Assembly (NCBI GenBank): GCA_019739225.1
Contig: JAHHDT010000005.1
Location: forward strand, 310,001-374,000
DNA: 64,000 nucleotides
DNA from: Aquamicrobium sp.
GTDB lineage: Bacteria; Pseudomonadota; Alphaproteobacteria; Rhizobiales; Rhizobiaceae
Direction of reading: 5' to 3'
A program made the translations under genes and the position numbers. The notes under the pieces were generated by a model that saw only the letters and a program-made list of their open reading frames with translations, did no database searches and was not told the DNA's origin. Shown here piece by piece: positions 55,749 to 64,000 of this stretch. Numbering within the stretch: the stretch's first letter is position 1; the number at the start of each line of letters is the position of its first letter.

Positions 55749-56887
55749 ATGCGATGACCAAGATCGAAGAGGAAGAAGCCGGCGCGCAGCCGCCGGAGCC
55801 GCAGGAGGCCGCCCGGCCCGCGAAGAAGAAGCGTCGCGGCGGGCGCTATGCGCTGATGCTGGCGGTGCCGCTGCTGCTGGTGGCCGGCGGCGCCTATGTG
55901 TGGGCGACGGGCGGACGCTACCAGGAAACGGACAACGCCAATCTGCGGCAGGCCCGCATCACGGTGGCGGCGGACACGGCAGGCAGGATCGTCGAGGTGG
56001 ACGTGGCCGACAGCGCGCAGGTGAAGGCCGGCGACGTGCTGTTCGTCGTCGATCCCGAGCCGTACCGTATCGCGCTGGCGCAGGCCGACGCCGCGCTCGA
56101 AGGCGCCCGGCTGAATGTCGGGCAATTGCGCGCCGCCCACAGCCAGGCGGTCGCGCAGCAGCACAACGCCGAAAACAACGTGACCTACCTCCAGTCCGAA
56201 TTCGACCGTCAGCAGGCGCTGGAAAAGCGCGGCGTAAGCACGAAGTCGTCGCTCGACCAGGCAGGCCGCGCGCTTGCGCAGGCACGGGACCAGCTCCAGG
56301 GAGCGCGCGAGGCCGTTTCCGGCGCGCTGGCCGCGCTGGGCGGAGACGCGGACATCGACACGGACATGCATCCGACCGTGCAGGCGGCGCTGGCTGCGCG
56401 CGACAAGGCGGCCTATCAGCTCGCGCAGACCACCGTGCGCGCGCCGGCCGACGGCATCGTCGCGCAGGCTTCCTCCTTCAAGGAGGGGCAGTATGTGTCG
56501 GCGGGCTCGCCGCTGTTCTCGCTGGTGGAAACCGGCGATAGCTGGGTGGAGGCGAATTTCAAGGAAACGCAGCTCACCAACATGCGCGTCGGCCAGACGG
56601 CGGAGGTGACGCTGGACACATTCCCGGACCGGCCGCTGACCGCGACCATCGAAAGCATCGGCGCGGGCACGGGCGCGGAATTCTCCGTGCTGCCGGCCCA
56701 GAATGCGACCGGCAACTGGGTGAAGGTCACTCAGCGCATCCCGGTGAGGCTGAAGGTGGAAGACGCGGACGCACAGGCGCTGCTGCGCACCGGCATGAGC
56801 GCCGTCGTCTCGGTCGATACCGGCCATGCGCGCGGCCTGCCAGCTTTTGCGGGGTTGTTCGGGGCCACAGCCGAAGCGGCACAGTAG
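55745..56887 (+). CDS. emrA: Membrane fusion protein EmrA (HlyD family)
   Basis: 380 residues: a cytoplasmic N-terminus with a KKKRRGGR stretch, one membrane helix (YALMLAVPLLLVAGGAYVWA), lipoyl halves (RIVEVDVADSAQVKAGDVLFVVDPEPYR, APADGIVAQASSFKEGQYVSAG) around a coiled coil of about 110 residues, and a beta-barrel region (VEANFKETQLTNMRVGQTAEV). Links EmrB to an outer-membrane channel. The frame is open upstream to 55376, overlapping marR, but the ATG at 55745 is the family-like start. A family 2 repeat separates it from emrB. Confidence 0.94.
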   Translation: MNAMTKIEEEEAGAQPPEPQEAARPAKKKRRGGRYALMLAVPLLLVAGGAYVWATGGRYQETDNANLRQARITVAADTAGRIVEVDVADSAQVKAGDVLFVVDPEPYRIALAQADAALEGARLNVGQLRAAHSQAVAQQHNAENNVTYLQSEFDRQQALEKRGVSTKSSLDQAGRALAQARDQLQGAREAVSGALAALGGDADIDTDMHPTVQAALAARDKAAYQLAQTTVRAPADGIVAQASSFKEGQYVSAGSPLFSLVETGDSWVEANFKETQLTNMRVGQTAEVTLDTFPDRPLTATIESIGAGTGAEFSVLPAQNATGNWVKVTQRIPVRLKVEDADAQALLRTGMSAVVSVDTGHARGLPAFAGLFGATAEAAQ

Positions 56888-56989
56888 GCACCATGCGGCC
56901 CTGTGCGGTCCATCCGAAGCCCGTTACCGCGCGGCCGGAATCAGTATGTGGCGCGAAGGAACAAACAAGCGGAGGCCGCACTCTATGTC

Positions 56990-57145
56990 GCCCCCCTCTG
57001 TCCTGCCGGACATCTCCCCCACCAGGGGGGAGATCAGCCGGCCGCCGGGCTTTCGCCAATCGCCGGCGTCGCAGAAAGAGCGGTGAGCGCGAAGCTTCCG
57101 ATCTCCCCCCGTGTGGGGGAGATGTCCGGCAGGACAGAGGGGGGC
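56990..57145. repeat. Family 2 palindromic repeat, copy 2 (inside emrAB)
   Basis: About 156 bp, with ends gcccccctctgtcc and its complement, and the paired gacatctccccc / gggggagatgtc arms. The centre, ctttcgccaatcgccgg, reads in the opposite direction to copies 1 and 3. It lies wholly between emrA and emrB of one operon and ends about 31 bases before the emrB start. Confidence 0.88.
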
Positions 57146-57176
57146 AACGTAGGACGCTACCTTCAGAGTTAGCCAA

Positions 57177-58703
57177 ATGAGTAAAACCGATACCGACTAC
57201 CCGCATCGCGGCCTGATCACCATCTCGATCATGCTGGCGACGATCATGCAGGTGCTCGACACCACGATCGCCAACGTCGCCCTGCCGACGATGACGGGCG
57301 ACCTGGGCGCGTCGCAGGACACGATCAACTGGGTGCTGACCTCCTACATCGTCGCCGCCGCCATCATGACGCCGGTGACGGGCTGGCTTGCCGACCGGTT
57401 CGGGCGGCGCGAGCTTTTCCTGGTGACCATCGCCGGCTTCACCATTTTCTCGATGCTGTGCGGGCTGGCGTGGAGCCTGGAGAGCATGGTTGCATTCCGC
57501 GTCCTGCAAGGCCTGTTCGGCGCGTCGATCGTGCCGCTGTCGCAGACCTTCCTGCTCGACATCAACCCGAAGGAAAAGCACGGTCAGGCGATGGCGATCT
57601 GGGGCGCGGGCATCATGGTCGGCCCGATCATCGGACCGACGCTCGGCGGCTGGCTGACCGAGTTCGCGAGCTGGCGCTGGGTGTTCTTCATCAACCTGCC
57701 GGTCGGCATCCTCGCCTTCCTCGGCTCGGCCGCCTTCCTGCCGAGGGCGGGCGTGCGCCTGCGCGGCTTCGACTTCTTCGGCTTCGCCATGCTGTCGCTG
57801 GGCGTCGGCGCGCTGCAGCTCATGCTCGACCGCGGCGCGGAGGTGGACTGGTTCTCGGCCGTCGAGATCTGGCTCGAGCTCGGCCTGGCGATCACCGGTT
57901 TCTGGATCTTCGCCGTGCACCTGATGACCGGCAGGGACACCTTCATCGACGCGCGGATCTTCGCCGACCGCAATTTCGTGACCGGCCTCGTCTTCATCTT
58001 CGTGATCGGCGTGATCCTTTTGGCGAGCCTGGCGCTGCTGCCGCCGATGCTGTCGCGGCTCTTCAACCATTCGACCACGCTCACCGGCCTCGTGATGGCG
58101 CCGCGCGGCGTCGGCACGATGATCTCCATGCTGCTCGTCGGGCGGCTGGTGCAGGTGGTCGACGCGCGCGTGCTCGTCGTCGCCGGCCTGTCGCTGACGG
58201 CGTGGTCTCTGCACATGATGACGGGCTTCTCGCCGCAGATGGACGATCACCTGATCATCGTCTCGGGCGTCGTGCAGGGGCTCGGCCTCGGCCTCGTCTT
58301 CGTGCCGCTTTCGACGGTTGCCTTTGCCACGCTCGACCCGCGCTTCCGCACGGATGCGGCGAGCCTGTTCAATCTGGTGCGCAACATCGGCTCGTCGATC
58401 GGCATCTCGATCGTCACCGTGCTTCTGACGCGCAACGTGCAGGTCAACCATGCCGAGCTTTCCGCGGGGCTGACGCTGTTCAACCAGAATCTTGCCGCCG
58501 CCATGCCCGGCGCGGCTGCGGGCAACGTTTCGACGCTGAGTCAGCTCGACCAGCTCGTCAACCAGCAGGCGCTGATGATCTCCTACATCGACGACTTCAA
58601 GCTGATGATGATCGTGACGCTGTGCGCGATACCGCTGGCGCTGCTGCTCAGGAAGCCGAAGATGGCCGCAGCCGGCGCGCCGGCGGCCGCCCACATGGAC
58701 TGA
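57177..58703 (+). CDS. emrB: DHA2-family multidrug MFS transporter EmrB
   Basis: 508 residues with 14 predicted helices. DHA2 motifs visible: LDTTIANVALPTMTGDLGAS in helix 1, GWLADRFGRRELFLVT (motif A), and GAGIMVGPIIGPTLGGWLTE (motif C, the drug-proton antiporter signature). Exports lipophilic compounds through EmrA. The ribosome site is weak, and a family 2 repeat lies 31 bases upstream. Convergent with cydB. Confidence 0.94.
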   Translation: MSKTDTDYPHRGLITISIMLATIMQVLDTTIANVALPTMTGDLGASQDTINWVLTSYIVAAAIMTPVTGWLADRFGRRELFLVTIAGFTIFSMLCGLAWSLESMVAFRVLQGLFGASIVPLSQTFLLDINPKEKHGQAMAIWGAGIMVGPIIGPTLGGWLTEFASWRWVFFINLPVGILAFLGSAAFLPRAGVRLRGFDFFGFAMLSLGVGALQLMLDRGAEVDWFSAVEIWLELGLAITGFWIFAVHLMTGRDTFIDARIFADRNFVTGLVFIFVIGVILLASLALLPPMLSRLFNHSTTLTGLVMAPRGVGTMISMLLVGRLVQVVDARVLVVAGLSLTAWSLHMMTGFSPQMDDHLIIVSGVVQGLGLGLVFVPLSTVAFATLDPRFRTDAASLFNLVRNIGSSIGISIVTVLLTRNVQVNHAELSAGLTLFNQNLAAAMPGAAAGNVSTLSQLDQLVNQQALMISYIDDFKLMMIVTLCAIPLALLLRKPKMAAAGAPAAAHMD

Positions 58704-58723
58704 GGCGGCGAGCGGCGCCTCAG
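58700..58723. terminator. Hairpin shared by emrB and cydB ends
   Basis: Perfect arms CTGAGGCG / CGCCTCAG around an 8-base loop, spanning both stop codons of two convergent genes. No clear T-run. Confidence 0.45.
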
Positions 58724-59724
58724 TCGTAGCTGAGGTCGCCGGCCTTTCCGCTGAAGACGCGGTAGACGTAGAAGGAGGCACCGATCATCACCGGCAGCAC
58801 GACCGCCGTGCCGGCGAGGATGATGGCGAGGCTTTCGGTAGCGGCCGCGGCCTCCCAGATGGTGAGCCGGTCCGGCACCACGAACGGGTAGAAGGAATAG
58901 GCCAGCCCCGCGAAGCCGAGAGCGAAGATCGCCGCCAGCGTCAGGAACGGCGTGATCGCGTGGCGGTCGCCCGGCGCGGGCATGCGGAAGGTGAGCAGCC
59001 ACAGGCCGAGGAAGGCCGCGCCCGTGACGATCGGCAGCGGCGCCAGAAGGGCGATCTCCGGCCAGGTGAACCACTTCTCGAAGATGCGTGGGCTGGCGAA
59101 CGGCGTCGCCAGCGAGACGGCGACCATGCCGACGGCGGTGAACACCAGCGCGGAGCGCAGGAAGCGCACGGCCTTGCGCTGCAGGTCGCCCTCCGTCTTG
59201 TAGATGAGCCACGCGGCACCCATCGCCGCGTATGACGCCGCAAGGCAGAGCGCCACCAGCAGCCCGAAGCCGATCGCCGGCAGGCCGGTTTCCAGTCCGA
59301 GCACATAGACGCCGAGCATGTAGCCCTGCGAGAGCGAGGCGGCGAGCGAGCCGATGCAGAACAGCGCGTCCCAGCGCTTCTTGCGGTGGACGGGCACCTT
59401 GGCGCGGAAGTCGAAGGCGACGCCGCGCAGGATGAGGCCGACGAGCAGCACGAAGACGGGGATGTAGAGCGCGGTGAGGATGACCCCGTGGGCGACGGGG
59501 AAGGCGACGAGCAATAGCCCGACGGCGAGCACCAGCCAGGTCTCGTTGGCGTCCCAGAACGGGCCGATCGCGGCGATCATCGTGTCCTTCTCGTGCGCGT
59601 CGGATGCGGCGAACAGGATGCCGATGCCGAGGTCGAAGCCGTCGAGCACGACATAGACCAGGATCGCCACGCCCATCAGTCCGGCGAAGATGAGAGGGAG
59701 AAGGGTGGGCCAGTCGAGGGTCAT
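58720..59724 (-). CDS. cydB: Cytochrome bd-type quinol oxidase subunit II
   Basis: 334 residues with eight or nine membrane helices. N-terminal FAGLMGVAILVYVVLDGFDLGIGILF and FWDANETWLVLAVG are typical of CydB/CioB. The length fits the cyanide-insensitive CIO branch (E. coli CydB is ~379). The start at MTLDWPTLL has GGGAGAAC upstream. Follows cydA, but with a family 2 repeat in the 229-base gap. No CydX gene fits before the convergent emrB. Confidence 0.94.
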   Translation of the reverse strand: MTLDWPTLLPLIFAGLMGVAILVYVVLDGFDLGIGILFAASDAHEKDTMIAAIGPFWDANETWLVLAVGLLLVAFPVAHGVILTALYIPVFVLLVGLILRGVAFDFRAKVPVHRKKRWDALFCIGSLAASLSQGYMLGVYVLGLETGLPAIGFGLLVALCLAASYAAMGAAWLIYKTEGDLQRKAVRFLRSALVFTAVGMVAVSLATPFASPRIFEKWFTWPEIALLAPLPIVTGAAFLGLWLLTFRMPAPGDRHAITPFLTLAAIFALGFAGLAYSFYPFVVPDRLTIWEAAAATESLAIILAGTAVVLPVMIGASFYVYRVFSGKAGDLSYD

Positions 59725-59758
59725 AGATTGTTCTCCCATAGAGGCGCCGGTGCTCTAC

Positions 59759-59917
59759 GTTGCCGCCCTCTGTCCTGCCGGACATCTCCCACACAAGGGG
59801 GGAGATCGGCAGCTTCACGCTCGACGTTCCTTCTGCAACGCTGACGATTGGCGAAAGCCATGAGGCCGGCTGATCTCCCCCCTTGTGGGGGAGATGTCCG
59901 GCAGGACAGAGGGGGGC
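59759..59917. repeat. Family 2 palindromic repeat, copy 3 (inside cydAB)
   Basis: About 159 bp with inverted ends (ctctgtcctgccggacatct and its complement) and inner hairpin arms; the centre is gacgattggcgaaagcc, the same direction as copy 1. It occupies most of the cydA-cydB gap, so every cydAB transcript carries it. Confidence 0.88.
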
Positions 59918-59953
59918 GCGACGGAGCGGGGCTTTTCAGTATCATGGTGAACT

Positions 59954-61315
59954 TCACTCCCCCGCCATCGGTTGGGCCAGGGCGCGGTCTTCGACGCCGG
60001 GGAGCGGGGATTGGTCGCCCTCCTTGGCCGCCTTGAGCGCCAGGTGGGTGAGTACGCCGAGATAGACGATCATCAGCACCACATAGAGCAGGACATAGAC
60101 TGCCAGCGTGAAGGCCACGTTGGAGGCGGCGACGGGGCCGACGGCGTCTTCGGTGCGCAGCACGCCGGTCACCAGCCATGGCTGACGGCCGATCTCGGTG
60201 GTGTACCAGCCGGCGAGTGTTGCGACCCAGCCGGAAAACGCCATCGGAGCATAGGCATAGGCGAGCAGCCGGGGTATCTCCGCGCGCCGCCACAGGAACC
60301 ATGACGTCGTCCACGAAAGCGCCAGCATGGCGAGTCCCACGCCGACCATAATGCGAAAGCCCCAGAACACCGGCGCCACCGGGGGATGCTCGCCGACATA
60401 GTCGTTGAGGCCCGGCACCACGCCGTCGAGCGAGTGCCTGAGAATGAGGCTCGCGCCGTTGGGCACGGCGATCTCGAAACGGTTCTCGCGGGCTTCCTCG
60501 TCAGGCCATGCGAACAGCACCAGCGGCACGTTGCCCCGCGTCTCCCAGTTGGCCTCCATGGCGGCGACCTTCTGCGGCTGGTGCTCCAACGTGTTGAGGC
60601 CGTGCATGTCGCCAACGAAAATCTGAACGGGGATGAGTGCGGCGCCGGTAAAGACGCCGGTGCGCAGGGCCTTCCACATCGATTCCGAACGATCGCCCGC
60701 GAGGAAGCGCAGCGCCGACAGGCCGGCGATCAGGAACGAAACCGTGAGCCCCGACGCGAGCAGCATATGGACGAGGCGGTAGGGGAAGGACGGGTTGAAG
60801 ACGATCGCCCACCAGTCGACGGGGAAGGCGACTCCGTCGCGCATCTCGAAGCCGGCCGGGGTCTGCATCCACGAGTTGAGCGCCAGGATCCAGAACGCCG
60901 ACAGCGTCGTGCCGAAGGCGACGAGGAAGGTGGCGAGCGTGTGAACCCGGTTCGACACGCGGCGGAAGCCGAACAGCATGATGCCGAGGAACACGGCTTC
61001 CAGGAAGAAGGCGGTCAGCACCTCGTAGGCCAGTAGCGGCCCGGCGATATTGCCGACCGCTTCCATGAAGCCCGGCCAGTTGGTGCCGAACTGGAAGCTC
61101 ATTGTGACGCCGGAGACGACGCCGAGCGCGAAGGACAGCGCGAACACCTTCACCCAGAAGAAATAGGCACGCATCCAGGCGGCGTCGCCGGTGGCGTTGT
61201 AGCGCAGCTTGAAGAACAGCAGCACCCAGCCCAGTGCGATGGTGATCGTCGGAAAGAGAATGTGGAACGAGATGTTCGCAGCGAACTGCAGGCGGGAAAG
61301 TATAAGCGCGTCCAT
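59954..61315 (-). CDS. cydA: Cytochrome bd-type quinol oxidase subunit I
   Basis: 453 residues. Haem ligands visible: His-18 in NISFHILFPTITI and His in YRLVHMLLASGL; the GRQPW motif (TTEIGRQPWLVTG) is present. The Q-loop between helices 6 and 7 is short, as in the CIO (CioA) type often tolerant of cyanide. Terminal oxidase for low oxygen or respiratory stress. The start at MDALILSRLQ is preferred over the upstream 61351. A LuxR-type regulator lies next to it in the same direction. Confidence 0.94.
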   Translation of the reverse strand: MDALILSRLQFAANISFHILFPTITIALGWVLLFFKLRYNATGDAAWMRAYFFWVKVFALSFALGVVSGVTMSFQFGTNWPGFMEAVGNIAGPLLAYEVLTAFFLEAVFLGIMLFGFRRVSNRVHTLATFLVAFGTTLSAFWILALNSWMQTPAGFEMRDGVAFPVDWWAIVFNPSFPYRLVHMLLASGLTVSFLIAGLSALRFLAGDRSESMWKALRTGVFTGAALIPVQIFVGDMHGLNTLEHQPQKVAAMEANWETRGNVPLVLFAWPDEEARENRFEIAVPNGASLILRHSLDGVVPGLNDYVGEHPPVAPVFWGFRIMVGVGLAMLALSWTTSWFLWRRAEIPRLLAYAYAPMAFSGWVATLAGWYTTEIGRQPWLVTGVLRTEDAVGPVAASNVAFTLAVYVLLYVVLMIVYLGVLTHLALKAAKEGDQSPLPGVEDRALAQPMAGE

Positions 61316-61422
61316 GACCGGCTTCCGGCTCCATTTGGCTCCCGGTTGCAACGTTAGGACGTAGCGGCGACCCGGTCAAAGGTGCCGCCTGTCGCAGGGG
61401 CGGAGTGTCGCGGTGCGGCAGC

Positions 61423-62541
61423 TTAGCGCAGCACGCGGCTGAGCAGCGCGACCAGTTCGCCCTGGCGGTGGGTGCCCGTCTTGGCGAAGATCGCCTTGAG
61501 CCTCTGGCGCGCCGTGCCGATCGCGATGCCGAGCTGGTCGGCGCAGCTTTCGAGGCTCTGGCCCTCCGCCATGGCACCCGCCAGCAGCGCCTCGGCAGGC
61601 GTCAGCCCCAGAGCATGACGCAAACGCTCGGTATCGGCGAGCGGCCGCTCGTGCGGGTCGCTCAGGAGCAGGATGGCAAAGGCCCGCATGGAGACGGGCG
61701 CGATGAGCCCGCGCACCGACACGAGCTCGGCGATCAGGGGCAGGCCCACGGGCCGCTCGATGCGCACAGGCAACGCCTCGGCCGCGCGCTGGCGGCGGTG
61801 GCCGTTGCTGCCGGCGCCGCCCAGAAGCGCCTGCAACTGCCGGTCGCTGCCGGCATGGACCGCGCGTGGCCGCCCGTCGCGGATGACGATCGCGTCCGAT
61901 GCGGCAGCCAGAAGGCTTTCCGCGCGCGCATTGATTTCGATCGCGCGGCCCTGCCAGTCGAGCAGCATGGCGGCCCTGCCGATATGCGCCAGCGCCTCGA
62001 CGCCGGTTGTGGCGCGCGCCTGCGCGAACTGCTCGCTGAGGTGCATCATGCGGCGCAGGTCGGGTCCGAGGCGGGCGAAAAAGTGCGCTTCCTCGCGCGA
62101 GAAATGCCCCTGGCTGTTCGAGCGCAGGAGCGGCAGGCACCAGCGCTGGCCTTCCACGCGGAAACCGATCGCGGCGAAGCCGGGATAGCCCCATTTCAGA
62201 TAGAAGTCGTGGTAGTGGGCGAGCTTGCGGCGCTCGTCGTCGGTGGCGAGATCGTGCTCGATCAGCACGCCGGTCGGATGCGTCTCCAGCAGCGGCCAGC
62301 CGCGTTCCGCGCGGTAGTGATTGTCATACCAGCCGCCGGAGACATAATCCTCGAGCAGGTCGGCATAATGAACGGATGAAGGCACGAGCGTCGCTCGCTC
62401 GCCGACATCCTTGGGATAGAACATGGCGCAGGCGGAATCGAGCGAGGAGGCGAGCTCGTGTAGCGCGCGCTGCCAGAGTTCCGGCTCCGAAACCGCTTCG
62501 TAGCAGGCGTCGAGCGCCGAATGTAAAGCGTCCGCGCGCAC
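61423..62541 (-). CDS. LuxR-type HTH transcriptional regulator
   Basis: 372 residues. The C-terminal HTH fits the LuxR/FixJ type: LGLTPAEALLAGAMAEGQSLESCADQLGIAIGTARQRLKAIFAKTGTHRQGELVALL. The N-terminal 300 residues have no receiver signature or acyl-homoserine-lactone-binding Trp/Tyr set I can identify; a PAS-like sensor is possible. GTG start with GGGAGGTGG upstream. Adjacent to and in line with cydAB, so it may control them. Confidence 0.85.
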   Translation of the reverse strand: MRADALHSALDACYEAVSEPELWQRALHELASSLDSACAMFYPKDVGERATLVPSSVHYADLLEDYVSGGWYDNHYRAERGWPLLETHPTGVLIEHDLATDDERRKLAHYHDFYLKWGYPGFAAIGFRVEGQRWCLPLLRSNSQGHFSREEAHFFARLGPDLRRMMHLSEQFAQARATTGVEALAHIGRAAMLLDWQGRAIEINARAESLLAAASDAIVIRDGRPRAVHAGSDRQLQALLGGAGSNGHRRQRAAEALPVRIERPVGLPLIAELVSVRGLIAPVSMRAFAILLLSDPHERPLADTERLRHALGLTPAEALLAGAMAEGQSLESCADQLGIAIGTARQRLKAIFAKTGTHRQGELVALLSRVLR

Positions 62542-62624
62542 GAAACGCCACCTCCCACCGAAAAGCTCTTCCGGTCCACGCGCCCAGATTGAAGTGCCCG
62601 GCCCGCAGGGTCAACCTGCGATGG

Positions 62625-63305
62625 TCAATCGGCCAGCAACTGCTCGAACGCGCGGCGGCCCGTCGGGGTGAAGACCACGGCGCGGCTGTTCTTGTCGCGC
62701 CGCGCCCAGCCGCGCGTCGTTATGGTGTCGAGCATGGCCGCGCCCAGGCTGCCGGAAAGATGCGAGCGGCGCACGCTCCAGTCGAGGCAGGCGCGGCACA
62801 TCGGACGTCGCGCCTGCCTGAGCGCGCCGACATCGATGTCGAGCGCCTCGAACCAATGCCGGCCGGCGTCGCTGGGCGCCAGCCTTTCCGCGTCCTCGAC
62901 CAGCAGCCCGCGCGCCAGAAGATGGTCGAACAGCGCCACGCCACGCTCGCCGGCAAGATGGTCGTAGCAGACCCGCGCCTCGCGCATCGCCTTGTCGCGC
63001 GGGCCGGGGCGGGTGCGCTGGGGGCCGACCGCCTCGGCCACCCCGGAGATGGCCTCTATCATCAAGGCAACCTGCGTGCCGGCAAGCGCGAAATAGCGAT
63101 GACGGCCCTGCGCGGCGACACGCACGAGGCCGCCATCGCACAGTTTTGCCAGATGCGAGCTGGCCGTCGGCAGGCTGACGCCCGCTTCCAGCGCCAATTC
63201 GCTGGCCGTGAGCGCCGTGCCGCCCATCAGCGCCGACAGCATGTTGGCGCGGGCGGGATCGCCGACAAGCGCTGCGACGCGCGACAGATCCGGACCTTCC
63301 CTCAT
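62625..63305 (-). CDS. ArsR-family transcriptional regulator
   Basis: 226 residues, longer than simple ArsR proteins. The N-terminal winged helix is clear: VAALVGDPARANMLSALMGG, ASELALEAGVSLPTASSHLAKLCDGGLVRVAAQGRHRYFAL. The C-terminal half has CRACLDWSVRRSHLSGSLGAAML, a Cys pair that may bind a ligand or metal. The start at MREGPDLSRV has AGGAGG upstream. Divergent from the DUF1127 and NIPSNAP genes, which it may regulate. Confidence 0.9.
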   Translation of the reverse strand: MREGPDLSRVAALVGDPARANMLSALMGGTALTASELALEAGVSLPTASSHLAKLCDGGLVRVAAQGRHRYFALAGTQVALMIEAISGVAEAVGPQRTRPGPRDKAMREARVCYDHLAGERGVALFDHLLARGLLVEDAERLAPSDAGRHWFEALDIDVGALRQARRPMCRACLDWSVRRSHLSGSLGAAMLDTITTRGWARRDKNSRAVVFTPTGRRAFEQLLAD

Positions 63306-63403
63306 CGGTGCCTCCTGGCTGGCTGATCTGCGATCATGGTTCGATGGTAGTCGAAGCGTTGTCGTCACGCAATCGGTAGGGTGTTGTTCAAAGGAGCTTC
63401 ACC

Positions 63404-63628
63404 ATGCCGACCACTTCCGTGCCCCTCTCGCCGATCCGTTCCGCTGCCGAGGCCAGGTCGGGATCGCCGGATCGCGGCGTGATTGCGCTGCTGCGCCGGC
63501 TTTGGCGATGGAACGATCGCCATCGGCAGCGTCTGGACCTCGCAGACCTCGACGACCGGATGCTGCATGACATCGGCATCACCCGCCGCATGGCCGAGCG
63601 CGAGTGCCGCAAGCCGCCATGGCGTTGA
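63404..63628 (+). CDS. DUF1127 small protein
   Basis: 74 residues. The C-terminal signature WNDRHRQRLDLADLDDRMLHDIGITRRMAERE is the DUF1127 motif of small Arg-rich alphaproteobacterial proteins, some of which affect RNA stability and phosphate or stress responses. GGAGCTTCACC precedes the ATG. Divergent from the arsR gene, and followed by the NIPSNAP gene after 72 bases. Confidence 0.88.
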   Translation: MPTTSVPLSPIRSAAEARSGSPDRGVIALLRRLWRWNDRHRQRLDLADLDDRMLHDIGITRRMAERECRKPPWR

Positions 63629-63700
63629 ACCATAGGCCGGCACGATGCCGGAACGCTTCGTTCCGCGTCGAAGCATAACCGAAGGAAAAAGGGAGACGAC

Positions 63701-64000
63701 ATGACGATTACCTGTTTCATCCGCTACGAGATCGATCCTTTCGGCAAGGAGGACTTCGAGACCTATGCCCGCAACTGGGGTGAGGCGATCCCGCGCTGCG
63801 GAGCCGAGCTGATCGGCTATTTTGCCCCGCACGAGGGCTCCGCAACGACGGCCTACGGTGTCTATTCGATCGGCAGTCTGGCCGAATACGAGGCCTATCG
63901 GGCGCGGCTCGCGGCCGATCCGCTCGGCAGGGAGAACTACCGCTTCGCGCGCGAAAAGCGTTTCATCCTCAAGGAAGACCGCATCTTCCTGAAGCTCGCC
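63701..64000 (+). CDS. NIPSNAP-family protein, 5' part
   Basis: 100 residues up to the right edge, where the gene is cut; the family is about 105-110 long, so little is missing. Starts MTITCFIRYEIDPFGKEDFETYARNW and contains the dimeric ferredoxin-like fold pattern (AELIGYFAPHEGSATTAYGVYSI, YRARLAADPLGRENYRFAREKRFI). Function of the family is poorly known. GGGAGACGAC precedes the ATG. Likely co-transcribed with the DUF1127 gene. Confidence 0.9.
   Translation, partial: MTITCFIRYEIDPFGKEDFETYARNWGEAIPRCGAELIGYFAPHEGSATTAYGVYSIGSLAEYEAYRARLAADPLGRENYRFAREKRFILKEDRIFLKLA

Noticed and set aside
38568-59917. Family 1 and 2 repeats as CRISPR arrays
   Set aside because: Copies are single, kilobases apart, palindromic over their whole length, and without spacers or cas genes.
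1-64000. tRNA, rRNA, tmRNA, integrase or transposase genes
   Set aside because: Scanned by eye on both strands, including the edges of the low-GC cassette; none recognised.

Overview
The window is a chromosomal segment of an alphaproteobacterium, most likely Hyphomicrobiales (Rhizobiales) and probably Phyllobacteriaceae close to Mesorhizobium. This rests on high GC, the order deoB-mutM-echA-rpsT-dnaA, irr divergent from fabA-fabB-fabI, a tad/cpa pilus locus, and two families of palindromic intergenic repeats. No tRNA, rRNA, CRISPR array, integrase or transposase was seen. It is core genome with a few accessory inserts.

Layout. 1-2.4 kb: 3' end of pnp, then an RsmC-like methyltransferase. 2.4-9.3 kb: a GGDEF-EAL protein with a degenerate cyclase site, the unsaturated fatty acid genes fabA-fabB-fabI, divergent irr, an exported SH3 protein and a D-2-hydroxyacid dehydrogenase. 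9.5-20.2 kb: a long leftward series, deoB, mutM, echA, rpsT, dnaA, dnaN, recF, moeB-like, and a two-subunit aconitase-X dehydratase. 20.2-27.4 kb: an orphan PhnD-like binding protein, a small tad satellite (two TadE-like proteins and a CpaC N-domain protein), and rightward miaB-phoH-ybeY-corC.

27.4-36.4 kb: the main tad locus, all leftward: flp/pilA, cpaA, cpaB, cpaC, cpaD, cpaE, cpaF, tadB, tadC. 36.5-46.5 kb: tsaB-rimI-plsC, malate synthase G, an AGCS symporter, a hydantoinase-A protein, dtd with an overlapping 54-residue lipoprotein gene, and a conserved hypothetical.

46.5-55.2 kb is the accessory part. A lower-GC cassette (2-TM protein, ImmA/IrrE metallopeptidase, Beta-family-like protein) lies on one side of lepA, and a single-chain MmeI-like restriction-modification enzyme lies on the other. 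The cassette is the best candidate in the window for an undescribed system, possibly phage defence or toxin-antitoxin; that is inference. 55.2-64 kb: marR-emrA-emrB, cydAB (short-Q-loop bd oxidase), a LuxR-type and an ArsR-type regulator, a DUF1127 protein and the start of a NIPSNAP gene.

Two repeat families recur. Family 1 has termini reading gtgcgtccttcgaggctcgc (7259, 9277, 25648). Family 2 is about 160 bp with termini containing ctgtcctgccggacatctcc (38568, 56990, 59759). Two family 2 copies sit inside operons, between emrA and emrB and between cydA and cydB, and one family 1 copy sits between phoH and ybeY.
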